The notes below the pieces were generated by a model that saw only the letters and a list, made by a program, of their open reading frames with translations, was not told the DNA's origin and did no database searches. From Bin52 sp965243345 (GTDB lineage Bacteria; Pseudomonadota; Alphaproteobacteria; Thalassobaculales; Thalassobaculaceae): a DNA stretch of 64,000 nucleotides. The stretch is from NCBI GenBank assembly GCA_965243345.1, contig CBDEUR010000003.1, forward strand, positions 682,001 through 746,000. Reading direction: 5' to 3'. The position numbers were made by a program, and so were the translations under genes. This document shows positions 63,246 to 64,000 of this stretch, piece after piece (within the stretch, counting starts at the first letter, position 1; every line of letters starts with the position of its first letter).

Positions 63246-64000
63246 GTGCGCAAATCCGAGAACCCAGTTGACGCCGAGCCGATAGCGATCGTCGGCATGG
63301 CGTGCCGTTTGCCCGGCGCGGATGACCTCGACCAGTTCTGGCAGATGCTTGAGTCGAGCGGCAACGCGGTCGTCCATGGCTCGCCGGGTCCGGGCGAGGA
63401 TCGGGTGAGCCAGATGTTTCCCGATGATGTCCCGGTGCACGACGCCAGTCGATACGGTGCGTTCCTTCCCGAAATCGACCGGTTTGACGCGGCATTCTTC
63501 CGGATCTCGCCTCTGGAGGCGGCGTCGCTCGATCCCCAGCAGCGGCTGCTCCTGGAGGTGAGCTGGGAGGCACTGGAAGACGCGGCGATCGCCCCGGACC
63601 GGCTGGTCGGCAGCCGCACCGGTGTCTACGTCGGCATCGGCAGCTATGAATACCAGGAAATCGCGCGTGACGACGGGGGATCCCACGCACCCGACACGCC
63701 GCTCTACCTCGTCACCGGCAACCGGTTCAGCACCGCGACCGGACGGGTTTCCTTCGCGCTTGGTTTCGAGGGCCCGTCCATCGCCGTGGACACCGCCTGT
63801 TCCTCGTCTCTCGTGGCGCTCCACCAGGCTGTGGCCGGCCTCCAGCGCGGCGAGGCGGATCTCGCGCTGACAGGTGGTGTCTGTGTCATCCTGTCGCCGC
63901 TGACCACGGAAGCCTTTGCGAATGCCGGCATGTTGTCGCCTACCGGGCAGTGCTGGACATTCGATGAACGTGCGGATGGCTTTGTGCGCAGTGAAGGCTG
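63246..64000 (+). CDS. Type I polyketide synthase, beta-ketoacyl synthase domain (3' end beyond window)
   Basis: About 251 codons are visible. The start is taken as the GTG at 63246 with GAGG 5 bp upstream; GTGs at 63240, 63201 and 63180 are alternatives. EPIAIVGMACRLPGADDLDQ opens the ketosynthase domain. DPQQRLLLEVSWEALEDAAI and the active-site cysteine in VDTACSSSLVALHQAV (about residue 185) follow, all typical of modular or iterative type I synthases. The gene runs off the window, so domain content and product are unknown. No other biosynthetic gene is visible upstream on this side. Confidence 0.93.
   Translation, partial: MRKSENPVDAEPIAIVGMACRLPGADDLDQFWQMLESSGNAVVHGSPGPGEDRVSQMFPDDVPVHDASRYGAFLPEIDRFDAAFFRISPLEAASLDPQQRLLLEVSWEALEDAAIAPDRLVGSRTGVYVGIGSYEYQEIARDDGGSHAPDTPLYLVTGNRFSTATGRVSFALGFEGPSIAVDTACSSSLVALHQAVAGLQRGEADLALTGGVCVILSPLTTEAFANAGMLSPTGQCWTFDERADGFVRSEG

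Overview
The window is strongly GC-rich, and its core genes look alphaproteobacterial, most likely Rhodospirillales-like. The evidence is a CP4-like class II EPSP synthase, an aroA-cmk-rpsA run, a TIGR02300-type acidic zinc protein next to tRNA-Ala(GGC), a suf-type scaffold/SufE pair and a two-subunit methylmalonyl-CoA mutase with MeaB. All calls come from reading the sequence and recalling families; no database search was run.

Layout. 1-2.4 kb: a cut alcohol dehydrogenase, a double-hotdog hydratase-like protein and an enoyl-CoA hydratase. 2.4-7.3 kb (minus strand): aroA-cmk-rpsA, a GFA-type zinc protein and SixA, with a nested inverted repeat in front of rpsA. 7.3-13.2 kb: a decayed defence or mobile island with an AlbA_2 ATP-binding protein, a frameshifted RhuM-Fic gene, a small conserved protein and a broken hsdM. 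13.4-16.8 kb: a tight three-gene ATP-grasp / alpha-E / transglutaminase operon. 17-19.8 kb: TIGR02300 protein, tRNA-Ala with terminator, a 2OG-Fe(II) oxygenase and a 3-hydroxyisobutyrate-dehydrogenase-like enzyme. 19.8-24.3 kb: MntR divergent from a four-gene manganese/iron ABC importer. 24.3-26.7 kb: Fe-S assembly genes and a D-threonine-aldolase/DSD1-like PLP enzyme. 26.8-34.5 kb: meaB, both mutase subunits, an LLM flavin oxidoreductase and an MFS transporter. 35-44.3 kb: a PcaF-type thiolase, a NitT/TauT-type ABC transporter, CysQ, an M81 peptidase, a VOC protein, an MDR oxidoreductase and a BKACE enzyme. 44.8-46.3 kb: a polyketide synthase scrap, an alpha/beta hydrolase and a possible 59-aa gene. 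47-57.3 kb: a cell-surface locus. 57.8-62.2 kb: a gamma-glutamyltransferase, a cyclase-family amidohydrolase and a SulP transporter. 63.2 kb to the end: the first part of a type I polyketide synthase.

Most striking point. A giant secreted-protein gene (47.2-53.5 kb; choice-of-anchor-like repeats, fibronectin III, Ig-like and SwmB-like domains) is split by a 1776-bp IS1380-family element with TTAA target duplications. Removing the element and one TTAA restores one uninterrupted frame of about 1,490 codons. The next gene encodes an autotransporter-like protein with internal repeats, a Calx-beta domain and a C-terminal beta-barrel. Four copies of a 7-bp repeat lie just after the likely start of the giant gene, and a perfect 16-bp palindrome lies upstream of it.

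How the genes work together. The recognisable metabolism is acyl-CoA and branched-chain/propionate catabolism (hydratases, thiolase, mutase, BKACE). It comes with manganese uptake, Fe-S assembly, sulfur/phosphonucleotide housekeeping and accessory surface, defence and secondary-metabolite DNA.
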